Below, in pieces: positions 1 to 11,001 of a stretch of DNA of 64,000 bases. The position numbers and the translations under genes are program-made. This stretch comes from Isoetes taiwanensis (taxonomy: Eukaryota; Streptophyta; Lycopodiopsida; Isoetales; Isoetaceae). Positions within the stretch are counted from its first letter, which is position 1. The number at the start of each line of letters is the position of its first letter. The notes beneath the pieces are model-generated. The model did not search any database, had not been told where the DNA came from, and was given only the letters and a program-made list of their open reading frames with translations. The DNA is taken from positions 59,309 through 123,308 of the forward strand of contig JAJEKV010000658.1 in assembly GCA_021234155.1 (NCBI GenBank), given 5' to 3'.

Positions 1-2
1 CA

Positions 3-233
3 AGGGCAGCTGGTTTATTTGTTCTCTGTCACTTGTCCGCTCTGAGTCTGCAACAGCGGGAATTACTGGTAGGGTTGCGTTCTTACCACCAGGGGATGCA
101 GGAAGCACTGGCAAACCTCATCCTGTTAAATTCTGGGATGACTGCAGAAAGCTTAGATGCTTTAGTGCAGAAAACAATAATTTTGGATGCACCAGTTCTC
201 GAGCCAGTCATACCAGCATTTCCTGTTGCTTAG
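3..233 (+). CDS. Possible 3'-terminal exon of an unknown gene, cut by the window edge
   Basis: A frame is open from the window edge and ends with a stop at 231-233. It encodes about 76 residues with a helical, Leu/Gln-rich stretch (LSLQQRELLVGLRSYHQGMQ) and a hydrophobic Pro/Val tail. I do not recognise the family. The frame has no repeat or transposon motif, and the DNA after the stop becomes AT-rich like a 3' UTR, which is why a terminal exon is considered. No ATG opens the frame before residue 20. A chance open frame cannot be excluded. Confidence 0.3.
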   Translation, partial: RAAGLFVLCHLSALSLQQRELLVGLRSYHQGMQEALANLILLNSGMTAESLDALVQKTIILDAPVLEPVIPAFPVA

Positions 234-764
234 GAAATGCATGTAAATTTAGTTCTCGGGTACAGAGCTTTCAATGGAAAGCCAAATTTTGTAAAGCCAA
301 ATTTTGTAAGATCCTTTTTTTAATATATTATACTTTCCAACAGAGCTGTGCTTGAATCTGACAAAAATTTGTCTTTATTCAACAAAAATTTGTACTTCTT
401 AGGATCAGTTAGTTATCTATCATTCTCAAATATTTTTAGACTGTACACACACCCAGTAAAGGAGTACTCAATTCTGTCATGTTCTAATATTCCAAACATT
501 AAATATTGCATTTCAGACTAGAGTCAACTACACACAATTCACATGCTGCATACAGTACACCACAATCACTGTACAACACAATAACCACCACATGCACCAC
601 CACACTAAGCACCATAACTAAGAAAACATGAATAACAGAAATAAACTAACCTGTGATTCCTCCGGATAGTGGGCAGCATGTTCTTCTCTTACATTTCTCT
701 CCAATCTTCTAGTTCTAACATCCTTTGTGTTAGGAGACACTCTGGTGTTCTCAATCCAAAAATT
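234..764. other. AT-rich noncoding DNA
   Basis: Low-complexity A/T-rich sequence with imperfect repeats such as CAAAAATTTGT (around 360-395) and CA-rich runs (530-620). I see no gene here. It may include the 3' UTR of the frame ending at 233. Confidence 0.4.
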
Positions 765-1330
765 TTAAATCTTTTCTATATGTTCATCTGAAATTGCATC
801 GAATCTTTTAGCCCTCTTGTAAGAAACCCATTTCTTTGCCTTTTGCAGGTTTCTTAGGTGAACACCTAATACCTTTCCAAGATCTCGCTGGCTGATTTTG
901 TCACTTGTTTGAGACCGCACTTGCGGTGGTATGAATATTGCAAGGCAGCTATTCTTGGCTGCTAGGCAAATCATTCTTTGGTAGAGAGTTTGACAGTCTG
1001 CATGGAGTCCCAGAGGCTCCTTATAACGATGCTCTTGGCTTCCAAATCCTTTAATTCTTCACCTATGAATTTTTCCAATGTTTTATCCCTCAAAAACTCA
1101 AGTAAAATTTCTTTCTTCATGCTATCCTCCATTCTCTTGTTTATGGAAAGACATTAGCAAATTAAGGACAATACGGCGTTTACTGCTTGCACTTCTTGAT
1201 GAACCGGATCCTTCTGCCAATTCTGCAAGCTCCAATTTTTCTTCTCTTCTTCTTTTCCTCTGGCGTCTTTTCTTCAACATTTCTTGTTCCTTGGTTCTTC
1301 TTCGTTTTCTTACATGCGAAATGCCGGTTA
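765..1330 (-). pseudogene. Decayed basic protein remnant with helix-turn-helix-like segment
   Basis: Three minus-strand frames run head to tail with shifts between them. First is a very basic segment (about 1130-1320, many K/R/E). Next is a segment with MEDSMKKEILLEFLRDKTLE (about 1000-1125). Last is a 69-residue piece (765-974) with QRDLGKVLGVHLRNLQKAKK, which has the spacing of a helix-turn-helix. Abrupt frame changes and stops show a broken gene. A transposon-encoded DNA-binding protein is the likeliest origin, but I cannot name the family. Confidence 0.35.
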
Positions 1331-1576
1331 GGTGGGACAGATTACCTCATTGACATCCATATCCACAATGGATTGGAGCTTGCAGCAGGGAGGGAACCAA
1401 AGAACAGGACGTAGGCAAAGAACAGGAAGGGACCAAAGAATAGGAATTTGAATTTTAGTTTTTGAAATTAGAATTTCCCCCACAAATTGGGACTCTATTC
1501 TTAAATAACGGCAGCTGAGCGGTGCCATAATTATACTTTCATACCACAAAAGTGATGGATGCAATGCCACATTTTG

Positions 1577-2528
1577 GGGGGCCGGGGGGACAGCCGAATT
1601 GGAACACCACAGCGTGCTTTTACCCGTAGATGACTGTATTTTGGCATCTAACAACTCAGGTCTTCTGAATAATTGCAAGGAAATGCTCAACAACAGATAC
1701 AAAATGACAGACATGGGAGAACTGTCACAATTCTTGGGTATTCAAGTTAAAAGGGACAGAGCAAACAGGAGGATTTCATTGAATCAAAGTAAGTACATTG
1801 ATTCAGTTTTAGAAAAATTCAGTATGAAAGAGTGTAATGCAGTAAGAGCTCTAATATTTGCTGGAAGTAAGTTGTCAAAGAAATTATGTCCAGAAAATGA
1901 GAAAGAAAAAGAGAAAATGAGTAAAGTGCCATACAGGCAATTAGTTGGGAGTTTGTTGTTTATTGCTAACAACACAAGACCAGATATTGCATTTATAGTA
2001 AATGTGTTGAGTAGGTACAACAATAACCCAGGGTTTGACCATTGGTTGGCAGCTAAAAAGGTACTAAGATTCTTGAAGGGAACAAAAGACACAGGGATTG
2101 TTTACTGCTCAAAGGACTTAAAATTGAAAAGCTATAGTGATGCAGATTGGTGTGGTGATCTGGATGAACGTAAGTCCACTTCAGGTTACATCTTAATGTT
2201 AGGAGGGGCACCAGTAAGTTAGAGGAGCAAAAAGCAATCATCAATAGCACTTTCAACAGCAGAGTCAGAATATGCTGCAACTACTCTAGCTGCCAAGGAG
2301 GATAATCAGAGCTGCATAGCTATGGCAAGAAATCATGTATTACATGAGAGAACAAAGCATATTGAGATGGAGATGCATTATGTAAGAGATATGGTAAATA
2401 AAGGATTCATTCAGTTAAGTTATATCAAGTTTGAAGATCAACTAGCTGACATTATGACAAAAGCATTAGGTTGGATAAGGTTCTTGAAACTGTCAACAGA
2501 ACTAAATTGCAGAGACATTAAATTGTGA
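1577..2528 (+). mobile_element. Ty1/copia remnant: end of reverse transcriptase and RNase H
   Basis: The translated plus strand matches the C-terminal part of a copia polyprotein. A degraded active-site box reads LLPVDDCILAS (Tyr of YVDD replaced by Pro), followed by the MTDMGELSQFLGI and SKYIDSVLEKF motifs, PYRQLVGSLLFIANNTRPDI, then RNase H with SYSDADWCGD and STAESEYAA. A stop at about 2220 and a short deletion after TLAAKE break the frame. The last part (FEDQLADIMTKAL) is the usual copia C-terminus. Everything upstream of the YVDD box is gone, so it is a 5'-truncated, inactive copy. Confidence 0.85.
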
Positions 2529-2531
2529 CAT

Positions 2532-2541
2532 GAAAGGGGAA
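2532..2541 (+). other. Polypurine tract of the plus-strand copia remnant
   Basis: GAAAGGGGAA lies just after the polyprotein stop and directly before TGTTGGAG, the usual start of a copia LTR. This is the expected primer site for plus-strand DNA synthesis. Confidence 0.6.
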
Positions 2542-2899
2542 TGTTGGAGTTCATATCACAATTTGTTTATTGACTTTGAAGTGCATACAGTAGAAGAAAT
2601 GGATCACAGACCATATCTGTACAAAAATAAGAATATAGAGATACAACTTAAGGTTGGATGCAGAGGTATAAGAGCATGCAGTTGGAGTTATATCCAGGTC
2701 AACATTCGACCTGAGGAAATGAAAAGTTCTTATGATTAACATTTGACCTAAGTAAATGAAAGGTTCTTATGGTTAATTGTGGACCATTGAATATCAATTG
2801 TGAACCATTGAATTTTAAACAGGGGAATATTCGAAGTCTAGACGAAATGCTTGGAGCCATATTTAGTTTGAATTGGCTCGGTCCAATGCAAGATAGCCA
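2542..2899 (+). repeat. 3' LTR (partial) of the plus-strand copia remnant
   Basis: Begins with TGTTGGAGTTCATATCACAA after the polypurine tract. It contains two adjacent imperfect duplications: a ~38-bp unit (about 2702-2777, each copy ending in GGTTCTTATGGTTAA-like sequence) and a ~22-bp unit (about 2775-2815, 'accattgaat'). The matching 5' LTR is not in the window, so the far end is uncertain. The next element's LTR starts at 2900. Confidence 0.5.
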
Positions 2900-2957
2900 T
2901 GTTAATGTAAAGAGACGATTCAACTTGTAATACTGCTTTCAATTTCAATACTTTTAT
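2900..2957 (-). repeat. Truncated 3' LTR (U5 end) of the minus-strand copia element
   Basis: This 58-bp segment matches 6842-6899 with one difference. It is followed by a doubled motif (ATTCAACCATTAACA, about 2960-2990) and then by short GCAATCCGGCACAC-type repeats (3060-3150), which occupy the place of the missing RNase H and U3 sequence. Confidence 0.65.
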
Positions 2958-3034
2958 GATTCAACCATTAACAATTCAACCATTAACAATTGTTCAGGAA
3001 TTAACTGTAGCTATTCAGCTAGGTAAGTCGGCAA

Positions 3035-4480
3035 CTAGGTAGGTCGGCAATGGTTCAGCAACCTTGTAAACTCAATCCCGCACACCTGTAACTGAAGTCC
3101 GGCACGTCTGACTGCAATCCGGCACACTGTCACTGCAATCCGACACCTCAAGTTGTAAAGACGAATCGTACCTTTAAGATATCTCAAAATTCTCTTTGCC
3201 GCAGTCCAATGCTGCCTTCCTGGAGAATTAGAGTATCTGCTCAACAAATTTACACTGAAGCTTATGTCAGGCCTCGTAGTGTTAGCAATATATAATAATG
3301 CACCAATTAATTCTCTATAAGGTATGTACTCCATGTCTTTAATTTCTTCCTCTGTTGCAGGACACATTTCACAAGAAATTTTATGACCTGGTACCAATGG
3401 AGTTCTAGCTACATTACAAGCTTGCATATTAAATCGCTCCAACATGCCCTCAATATTTTTGGACTGTTTTATCCACAAAGTTTTCTAATCACTTCGACAC
3501 CTAAAAATTTATGTAATTCTCCTAAATCGGTCATTTTGAACCTGGAACTTAACAGCTGCTTGCAATGATTAAGTATCGCCGGTGATTTTGCAACCATTAT
3601 GCAGTCATCAACGTACAAGGCAATTATGCAGTAATTGTCATCCTTTCTCATACAATAAACATTGTCGTCGTTTTGCAGTTTAACAAATCCTTCTGCTCTG
3701 AGAAATGTATCCATGCATTTATACCACTGTCTAGGAGATTGTCTCAGACCTTTTTTAATTTCCAAACTTTGTTATTTCCACGTTCAAAGCCAGGGACCTG
3801 CTTCATAAAAATGTCCCTCCTCCAATTTGGCACTAAGGAACGCCATACTCACATCCATATGGTGCAGCTCCAGATCATACGCATTTGCCATTGCCAGTAA
3901 TATCCTTAAGCTAGTGATTTTAACAATCGGAGAGTCAGTGTAATCAATACCTCTTTTCTGCGAAAACCCCTAAGCTACAAGCCGGGCATTACACCATCCG
4001 CTTCCACTTTGAGTTTGTAAATCCACTTATTCCCCACGATATTTTTACCACTTGGCAAATCTGTTACCTCATAAGATTCTATTCTATCAAAGGCATCCAT
4101 CTCAGTTTCTATGGCTTGTCTCCATTTGTCTGCATCTGTACACTTCATTGCTTCATCATAACTTCTTGGAACACGTGGCTCTATCACCATAAGTGCCTCA
4201 ATGTATGTCGTTTCTTCTACTTCCTTTAGTTTGGCTAATCTTCTACTTCTGCCACTTGTCTGCCGTAACTGTCTTGATTAATGTTAGCTTCATCAGCAAG
4301 TCTTTGGGCATCTGATCTTCTCTTTCTAATCGGCCTTTCCTGCGCATCTACTCTTTCCTCTTCAGTATGCACAGAACTTTGTGGCTGATTCTCAGCCGGT
4401 ATGACATCAGGCTGATTGCTAACTTCTGGCTTCTCATCGTTCTCACTGTCATCATCTGAGTCTAGAATGTCTTCAGCCAA
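3035..4480 (-). pseudogene. Copia reverse transcriptase domain, frameshifted
   Basis: Reading the minus strand from 4480 down, an acidic linker (DSDDDSEND) typical of the integrase C-terminal region is followed by the RT start (MKCTDADKWRQAIETEMDAF, NKWIYKLK). The finger region (HHMDVSMAFL) comes next, in a second frame around 3800-3960. The catalytic box LYVDDCIMVAKS is at about 3600-3630, followed by MTDLGELHKFLGVEV. After a shift near 3478 the thumb region follows (YRELIGALLYIANTTRPDIS, AAKRILRYLKGTI). The catalytic Asp pair is intact, but at least three frame changes exclude a single product. Confidence 0.8.
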
Positions 4481-4566
4481 AGCTTTACATGATTGGTCTG
4501 CTCCATCTTTATCCCTTACTTCAACACATTGATTCTTTTGCTCACTTGCAAGTTCCTTTTGTGGAC

Positions 4567-5514
4567 TTAAACTTTCGGCTTGTATACTTGAGTCTCATCA
4601 AATATTACATCTCGGTTGACAATGATTTTCCTTTTCACTCTCTGCTCACTTGGAATATGAGCATACGCACGACAACCATATGCTCTAAGATGATCATACA
4701 TGGGCTTAGCTCCTGACCATAATACTTCAGGTATGCTACCATTTATGCTTGCATTCGGCAGCAAGTTTTGAATATAAACAGAAGTCTTCACCGCCTCCTC
4801 CCGTAGGAAATTCGGTAAGCCACTTTGTTTGAGCATTGCTCTGATCGCATTCAGAATAGTTCTATTCTTTCTTTCCGCTACACCATTTTGCTGAGGTGTG
4901 TGACTACATGTGATTTATCTTTTGATTCCTTTGTCTGCGCAATACTTATTAAATTCTCTGGATAAGTACTCACCACCCCTGTCGGATCTCACACGTTTAA
5001 TTCTTCTTCCCATTTCACATTTAACCTCTGCAGCATACACTTTGAATGCCTCAAAAGCAAGATCCTTAGTTCTGAGACAGTAGCACCTAGTTTTTCTGCT
5101 GAAATCGTCTATGAATGTGATGAAATACCTTTTTCCGATTATGCCAATCACATTTAAAGGGCCACACAAGTCTGTATATATTAAATCCAAAATACCACTT
5201 GCTCTTCTCTTCGCTTTCCCAAAAGGTAATCTTGTATGCTTCCCTAGCATGCAGCCACTGCATAAAATATTATTGTCATCACCTTCAGTTGCTGAAATCA
5301 GCCCTTTATTTATCATGATATTTACATTTCTCATGTGGGTGTGGCATAGTCTGTCATGCCACAGTTTTCTTGTAGGTACTGTTACTAGATTAACCTTTGC
5401 AACGTCTTTACAATCCAATCCAAACAAGTTGCCAACACGTTTACCAATAAACTTTATTTCATTGCCCAAAATAATCTTACAATCAAGTTTATCAAACACC
5501 AGTTTATAGCCCAT
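4567..5514 (-). pseudogene. Copia GAG-pre-integrase and integrase core, interrupted
   Basis: The minus strand encodes LWHDRLCHTHMRN and CSGCMLGKHTRLPF, the His/Cys zinc-binding region before integrase. The integrase core follows: IYTDLCGPL (first Asp), FITFIDDFSRKT, and VRSDRGGEYLSREF (second Asp). A stop and frame change near 4900-4915 separates this from TPQQNGVAERKNRTI, which carries the third acidic residue of the D,D-35-E set, and from the downstream segment with YGCRAYAHIPSEQR. All three acidic residues are visible but not in one frame. Confidence 0.85.
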
Positions 5515-5526
5515 GTCTACAAGCTG

Positions 5527-6822
5527 TCACACGGAAATCAAATTCCTAACAAGGCTAGGAACACACAACACATTTTTCAGATTTACTGCCACACCATTTA
5601 CATCAAACAGTTCTAATACTCCAGCGCTTTCAATTCTTTGTAAATCCCCATTGCCTACTTGCACATGACCGCCTTCCTTCTTCAGAGCACTCTTCAACAT
5701 ATCCTGAGACTTTGTCACTGATTTCTCAGCTCCGCTATCTAGCACCAAGAAATCATCACCATTAGACGTGTAATCGGTGATAGAAGCTGCTAATGTATGA
5801 GATAATCTTACCTCTTCATTCTCATCTACACTACCTTTTCCTTGTTCAACTTCTTCGGCAATGTTCACGGCTGCAAACCTTCTACCCTTTCCTCTTGAGA
5901 AGTTCTCACCTCTACCTCTGCCTCTAGTTGACTGTTTTGGACTAGAGCAGTTTACAGCCACATGGCCTCTACCACCACAATTGAAACAATTTCTGTTTTC
6001 CTCAAGCTTATGACAGTTTATTTTTAGATGACCATGCATATTGCAATGAAAGCAAGGCCCAATACTCCTGGAATCGCCTCTTCCCCCTGCGGAACTTCCC
6101 CCTCTAGTCCTGCCCTTTGACGCATATAATATTTCTGAGGACTGACCTTCTTCTAACATAATGCTTCTATGTTCTAATTCTGTTTTGACCATTGGCTCTG
6201 CCTCTTCTCTACTCTTTGCCACATTACGAATTAGCATAGACAACTGGTCAAATTTAGAGACAGCTCTGGAAATTATAAGGACTTGATGCCTAGACGTAAA
6301 AGTAATGCCTGCGGCTTCTAAGTCAACTAGCACATTGTCAAGTTTGTCAAAAAACTCTGTAACATCTTCATTTTCCTTGAGTTTTATCTTCCTCAGTTCA
6401 CTTTCTAATACATCTAACTGCGAAAATGTTTTTTCTTCATACTGTTTTATAAGATAATCCCACATCTGTCTGGGATTCTTGCCTCTAAGTTTCAATAAAA
6501 TATTGTTACTAACCTTGCTGCTGATAATCCCTTGAGCCTCTTTTATCTTGCTGCTGACAGACTTGGCAGTTCCAGCTCTTGAGCTTTCTGTAACAGGTCC
6601 AGACCCTCCAGCAATACTTGTTGCACTAGCGTCTCCTCTAGTTGCAGAGCTATCTGCGGATGAATTACTATTACTACCACCATCACCTCCATTACCAATA
6701 ATGTGCCACAAATCCTCAGCTTCAAGTATTTTAATCATTTTCTCCTTCCATGCTTGAAAGCCTGCACCGCCTTTGTACACTTCAATGGCACTCAACAACG
6801 ATGCCCCAAATCTGGTAGACAT
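5527..6822 (-). pseudogene. Copia gag and protease frame (431 codons, open)
   Basis: The ATG at 6822 lies 5 bases after the primer-binding site, so this is the natural polyprotein start. The frame encodes a gag capsid region (FQAWKEKMIKILEAEDLWHI; MWDYLIKQYEEKTFSQLDVL), an acidic/basic linker, and two CCHC zinc knuckles (CFHCNMHGHLKINC, CFNCGGRGHVAVNC). An aspartic protease start follows (LVLDSGAEKSVT). The frame stops just before the pre-integrase segment at 5514, so a single stop separates gag-protease from integrase. It is the best-preserved part of the element. Confidence 0.85.
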
Positions 6823-6827
6823 TTAAA

Positions 6828-6839
6828 GCTCTGATACCA
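6828..6839 (-). other. Primer-binding site of the copia element
   Basis: The minus strand reads TGGTATCAGAGC, the common plant copia primer site complementary to the 3' end of initiator methionine tRNA. It lies two bases inside the LTR end at 6842 and just upstream of the gag ATG. Confidence 0.85.
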
Positions 6840-6841
6840 AT

Positions 6842-6899
6842 TGTTAATGTAAAGAGGCGATTCAACTTGTAATACTGCTTTCAATTTCAATACTTTTAT
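6842..6899 (-). repeat. 5' LTR (U5 end) of the minus-strand copia element
   Basis: Matches 2900-2957. On the minus strand a TATAAAA-like box lies at its upstream edge (about 6893-6901). The LTR probably continues beyond 6899 into unmatched sequence, but I cannot place its outer end. Confidence 0.6.
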
Positions 6900-9826
6900 A
6901 CGACATGCAAATCTTATGGTCTTAATTTTATAAATAAACAATGGTCAAATGGTGTAGTCAGCTGGCTAGTGTACATGAACGTCAAGCATCCATCCATATG
7001 ATATGAACCTTTTACTATCAAGCCATGGAGATCATAGTGATCCCGAAAACCTGCTAGCGGTCTGGCACCACCGCCGGACTGTCAAGATAAAGAAAGATGT
7101 AAAATAGGTTAAGGTATAGACAGCAACTGTGAGCAGATTCTTTCGAAATTGAGGGAGATCGAATATCAAAAAGGGTTCGTGAATTGGATATAGCTGTGCT
7201 ACAGTATTTGGTATAGTCCCAAATGAACAGTAGTAAATTATTATTTAAGTCAATGGTTTTGAATGACTTGTTACAATAAATAATGAGTCTACATTGTGAA
7301 ATTGCTCTATGAAATAGAAAGATATTTTATGAGCTTATAATTTGTTGTGATACAATTGTTGGAATTGTTCAAGTGAATATTTGATTTATTCTTAACTCTG
7401 AATTTCTTACATAGAGAAGTCAACCCTAGCTTTTTCTTGTATTAATTTTTTGCAAATGAAGGAATATTATTAGCTTTATCCTACCAAGCAACCATATGAG
7501 TTCACTATAGTATGTCTTATTCCTTGACTATCTTGTTTCAACTCTTAACTGTCTGGTGTATGCAAAACGTCTAGAGATTCCTTTTTAATTTTACAATAAA
7601 ATCTAACATGTTGTGTAAGTTGGCTCAGTTCCGGAACTACGTAAATTGATCCTATATGGGTAAGTCATCCACAACCTTTCTGTAACAAAAATTCTTTTCG
7701 TCTCCTCCCAAGTTGCCCATCAAAGTCCACAAGTCTACGAAAATTGGCGCACTGAAAATAAATGGTGGCAAAGCCCATAACCTGTAATATTTAGAAGCAA
7801 ACATAGACTCAATTGTTGAGTTAGTGACTAAAGGGATATTAGCTTTGAGTACAGCAATAGCATCAAAGGCAGAAGTTTACTACTTGGGTTCAAGTGCACG
7901 AGAGGTGTAAAGGGATTAGGAACTCGTCAATCGAGAACGAGGCAACGTTTGAGATGTTGGTAAGTCTAATTTAAAAGTAGGGACAAGGTGAAGGTAATAG
8001 GAACAATTACTGTAAGCTTCTCTTCTTGCAGGCTCTCAATAAAACTACATTAACCAGTTTCCCATGAATCTTTTTTTCGATATTTTTTATGCATTTCAAA
8101 TGTACTAGCATCCAAATTCCATGATGTCAGTCAAGCACATAAGCATCTCTCTCGAATAAATAAACTCCTCACACGCTTTGAAATTAGACTCAAGAACAAA
8201 GAAAAGAACCAACTCTTCAGCCAGCATACATCAAATGTTGAATAATGGGAATAGGTGCAGGAAGGGCATTGCCAAACCCATTCCTAGTCAAAGCTTCAAA
8301 TCTTCTCCAATGTCATAAACCTGAAAACAAGAGCACTATCTATATTTAAGTATTTAAGATCAAGATTTGAAGGGCGATATTCCAGTCAAGGAATATAGGT
8401 GGTGGTACTTCTAAAGTTCGAGAGAGAGGGGAAGAGAGATCTAGAACACCTTAGCAAAAGCTAAACCCATTGAAGCCAAACCTTAACTAAATAAATGTAA
8501 GACAGTGTAATAAAAGTGTAATAAATGTGACCGTAAGGTATTCTTTTGGGAAAAAATAACTATTGACATTCAGACAAACAGAACAATTCTACTCCCTTCT
8601 GAGAAGGCAACTTTTGGTGTCCAAAAGAGAGAGAGAAATGAAATGAAACGATTATTTATTGTCTGTGAGACCATCAGGTCTAGAAGACATATCAACAAGT
8701 ACAAATCACCTAAACATAATCTTTTGAGCATGATCAGGGTCAAAAAGGCTGATGCAGGCTTGTTATATGATGCTTTGGTGAATCATTTTACGCAACCAAT
8801 ACCATTTTCCTCACCCCCCCCCTCCATATATATATATATCTAATAGTTGTTTATAGCTTTTTGTAGACATTTCTCTCATGCTGATGAGTGCTCTAGGCGA
8901 TTCCCGGGCGTTGGATCTGGAAATATTTTCAGGCATATGCCCTCTGGGGCCATCCTAGCCCTACACCTCAGCGTGAGATGGGGTCAAACGCTGAGGTGGC
9001 TCTATTTTCAAGGAGCTTTGACAACCATTGTCATACAACCCAATATCAGGTTGACCCCAAAATAGAATGCAGCTATTCTAATGCCCACGCCATAGATGGA
9101 TGGAGCAAGCTGTGCCACACGCTAGAAGGCATAAGAAGTTCATGCCTCACAATAAAAAACTCAGTGATCCGTTTGAAGCTTGCGCCTTCAAGCCTCCATT
9201 GCAACTGTTGCAAGCCTTACAGAAACTTTGAGGCCCTCATTGCCACTGCCATCAGCCGAGATGCCCAAGCCAGGGGCCGCCATCCGCAAGCACAAGGAAG
9301 AAACAAGTAGGGGATTGAACCCCCCCGAGCATTCGTAGCCTCAAAGCAACCCACCCGCCCTTAAAGGGCAGGCTAATCCCATGCAAATGTTAATGCAGAT
9401 TTTAAGTTTACCAGTCTCTTGCTACTTCTCCTTGGCCGGATTTGAAGAAAAGCACTCAGAAATGAACAAAAAACCTTTACCTTCAAGCTATGGCGATGTA
9501 GGTCTGGAATAAAGAAGCGCAAACTACATGCCTGCTTCCGGCTCTTGCAATAGTGCTCCAGCGCATCACATCTTCCAAATCCGGCCAGGAAAACCTTCTA
9601 CTTTCGGGCTCCTGCATCAGGCCCACGAAATGCAACCTAATGAAGAAAACCCTAATTACCTTCTAAAACCGAGCTGTATCAAGCCATGGTCGGCCACGCT
9701 CGAGCCCAAAAAATGCCGCCCATGAATACAGGAAAACCAGAGATGCCTTTTTGCCCTATTCCCATACCAATATTCATACAATACACCCCATTAACCTTCC
9801 AAACCTTATGTACTAAAAATACGGTT
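6900..9826. other. No recognisable gene; probable old repeat DNA
   Basis: The first few hundred bases may be the rest of the copia 5' LTR. From 7200 to 8640 the DNA is AT-rich without coding structure. A CCCC run and an (AT) tract lie at 8814-8841. From 8880 to 9720 it is more GC-rich and holds short open frames on the plus strand (for example 8978-9310 and 9528-9725) that match nothing I know. I do not call these as genes. Confidence 0.4.
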
Positions 9827-10439
9827 TCATGAACTAGCAAAGCATATCAAGTAATTACATACGTTATCAATTGGTAGCTTAAAGAAACTATGTAACGAAA
9901 CCCCTTGTGGTATTTCAAAGCTTCGCCTTAAATTCTGATATGCTGGACATCTCGGTATTAGATGCTCCTCATCTTCGATTTCATCCGCCCCGCATACCTT
10001 ACATGTGCGTCTGCTTCTGGGAAGATGCCCCCATCTCCCCACTTCTATGCCTAGATGGTGTGAGCTTAAGCGGAGCCTGCATACTAATCTCCTTCTATAA
10101 CATGAAATTTTACTTCTCAGGTGCAATGCTTCATCTAGTTCAGGCTTTATTGTATTTCTATAAAACTCCATCTTAGATCCGAGGTTCCTCCATAAAGCAT
10201 GGCGTACTTTTATCTCTAACCATCCCCTTAAATCTTTGATATCCTCTGGTATTCCATTTATTGTCATACCCCACTTATGAAGCCATTTCCCAATGTCCGC
10301 AAAACACCCTTTCATATTACTCTGTATCATCGCAAGTCTAGGCAATCTGTCCATGTCCATTTCCCGTACCTTAATCACATATTTTATTGTTTGATAAAGA
10401 GCTTCTGCTTCCAATGGTATTAAACTTGCCTCCACTAGC

Positions 10440-10441
<2 letters not shown>
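9827..10441 (-). pseudogene. LINE ORF2 C-terminal fragment, 5'-truncated
   Basis: A 204-codon open frame encodes the C-terminal part of a LINE protein. It has LRLSSHHLGIEVGRWGHLPR followed by a Cys/His finger (CKVCGADEIEDEEHLIPRC, C-x2-C...H-x4-C), the zinc element seen at the end of many LINE ORF2 proteins. The same segment occurs at 60431-60700 (MRLSSHRLGVEVGRWSNIP, then CMLCNMQEVEDELHALIRC), so the two are related families. The upstream reverse transcriptase is missing. The frame stops where it meets the (GA)n tract at 10441, as expected for a 5'-truncated insertion. Confidence 0.75.

Positions 10442-10520
<79 letters not shown>
10441..10520. repeat. (GA)n microsatellite, about 40 units
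   Basis: An almost pure GA dinucleotide run of about 80 bp. It lies between the truncated LINE and the 3' end of the PRAF transcription unit. Confidence 0.97.
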
Positions 10521-10521
<1 letters not shown>

Positions 10522-10524
10522 AAT

Positions 10525-10530
10525 TTTATT
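10525..10530 (-). terminator. Candidate poly(A) signal of the PRAF gene
   Basis: On the minus strand AATAAA occurs about 470 bases after the PRAF stop codon and just before the (TC) tract. No other element lies between, so 10531-11001 is a reasonable 3' UTR. RNA data would be needed to place the real cleavage site. Confidence 0.45.
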
Positions 10531-11001
10531 CCAAGCTGACCAATTTACCCATAAACAATCTATAATACATGACTTGTGCTGCAGCATTGGTATCACTCCA
10601 CAATGGAGGCATGCAACAACCTTGTATAATAGTGTGGTTGTTTAAGCATTCTAACAATCCCTGGAGGACTGATCAACTTGAATTTATACTTGACCTGGTA
10701 TTTTGAGCTACTAAAAGAATATGATTTCAAAAAGCATTATGTATAGGTTCTCCCGACGTATGAGTGCACAACTTTGCTTGCAAAACTCTGCCACATAAGG
10801 ATGAACTGACAACTTGAATAATCTTTGGCTATTGCCCACCCATTGCATCGAATTGGAGTGTTCCCCAGATGGCAGTAAAGTCTGGTCTGCATGATGGGTA
10901 ACAATATGTTACCAAAATGATCATTCATGCAGCTGGAACTCACCTGGAGGGTCTTGCGTTTTCTCTACAATAGTTAGTGTTGGTTAGATCTGTCTCATCT
11001 T

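Larger units (their letters stand above)
2900..6899 (-). mobile_element. Ty1/copia retrotransposon, nearly full length, broken, RNase H missing
   Basis: On the minus strand, in copia order: primer-binding site (6828-6839), gag with two CCHC knuckles, protease, integrase, reverse transcriptase. A 58-bp LTR end is present at both sides (6842-6899 and 2900-2957) and differs at one base by eye. Both copies begin TGTTAATG on the plus strand, as expected for the U5 end of a minus-strand element. Beyond 58 bp the two sides differ, so at least one LTR is truncated. Reverse transcriptase ends shortly after RYLKGTI and is followed by short repeats, not RNase H. Several stops and frameshifts make it non-functional. 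Confidence 0.85.

Noticed and set aside
9300-9390. tRNA-like T-arm (GGGGGTTCAATCCCC on the minus strand)
   Set aside because: No matching acceptor stem, anticodon arm or D-arm could be found at the right distances.
10441-10530. Reading the AATAAA next to (TC)n as the 3' end of another LINE of the TC-targeting type
   Set aside because: The sequence upstream on the minus strand leads to the PRAF stop without LINE similarity, so a PRAF poly(A) signal is simpler.
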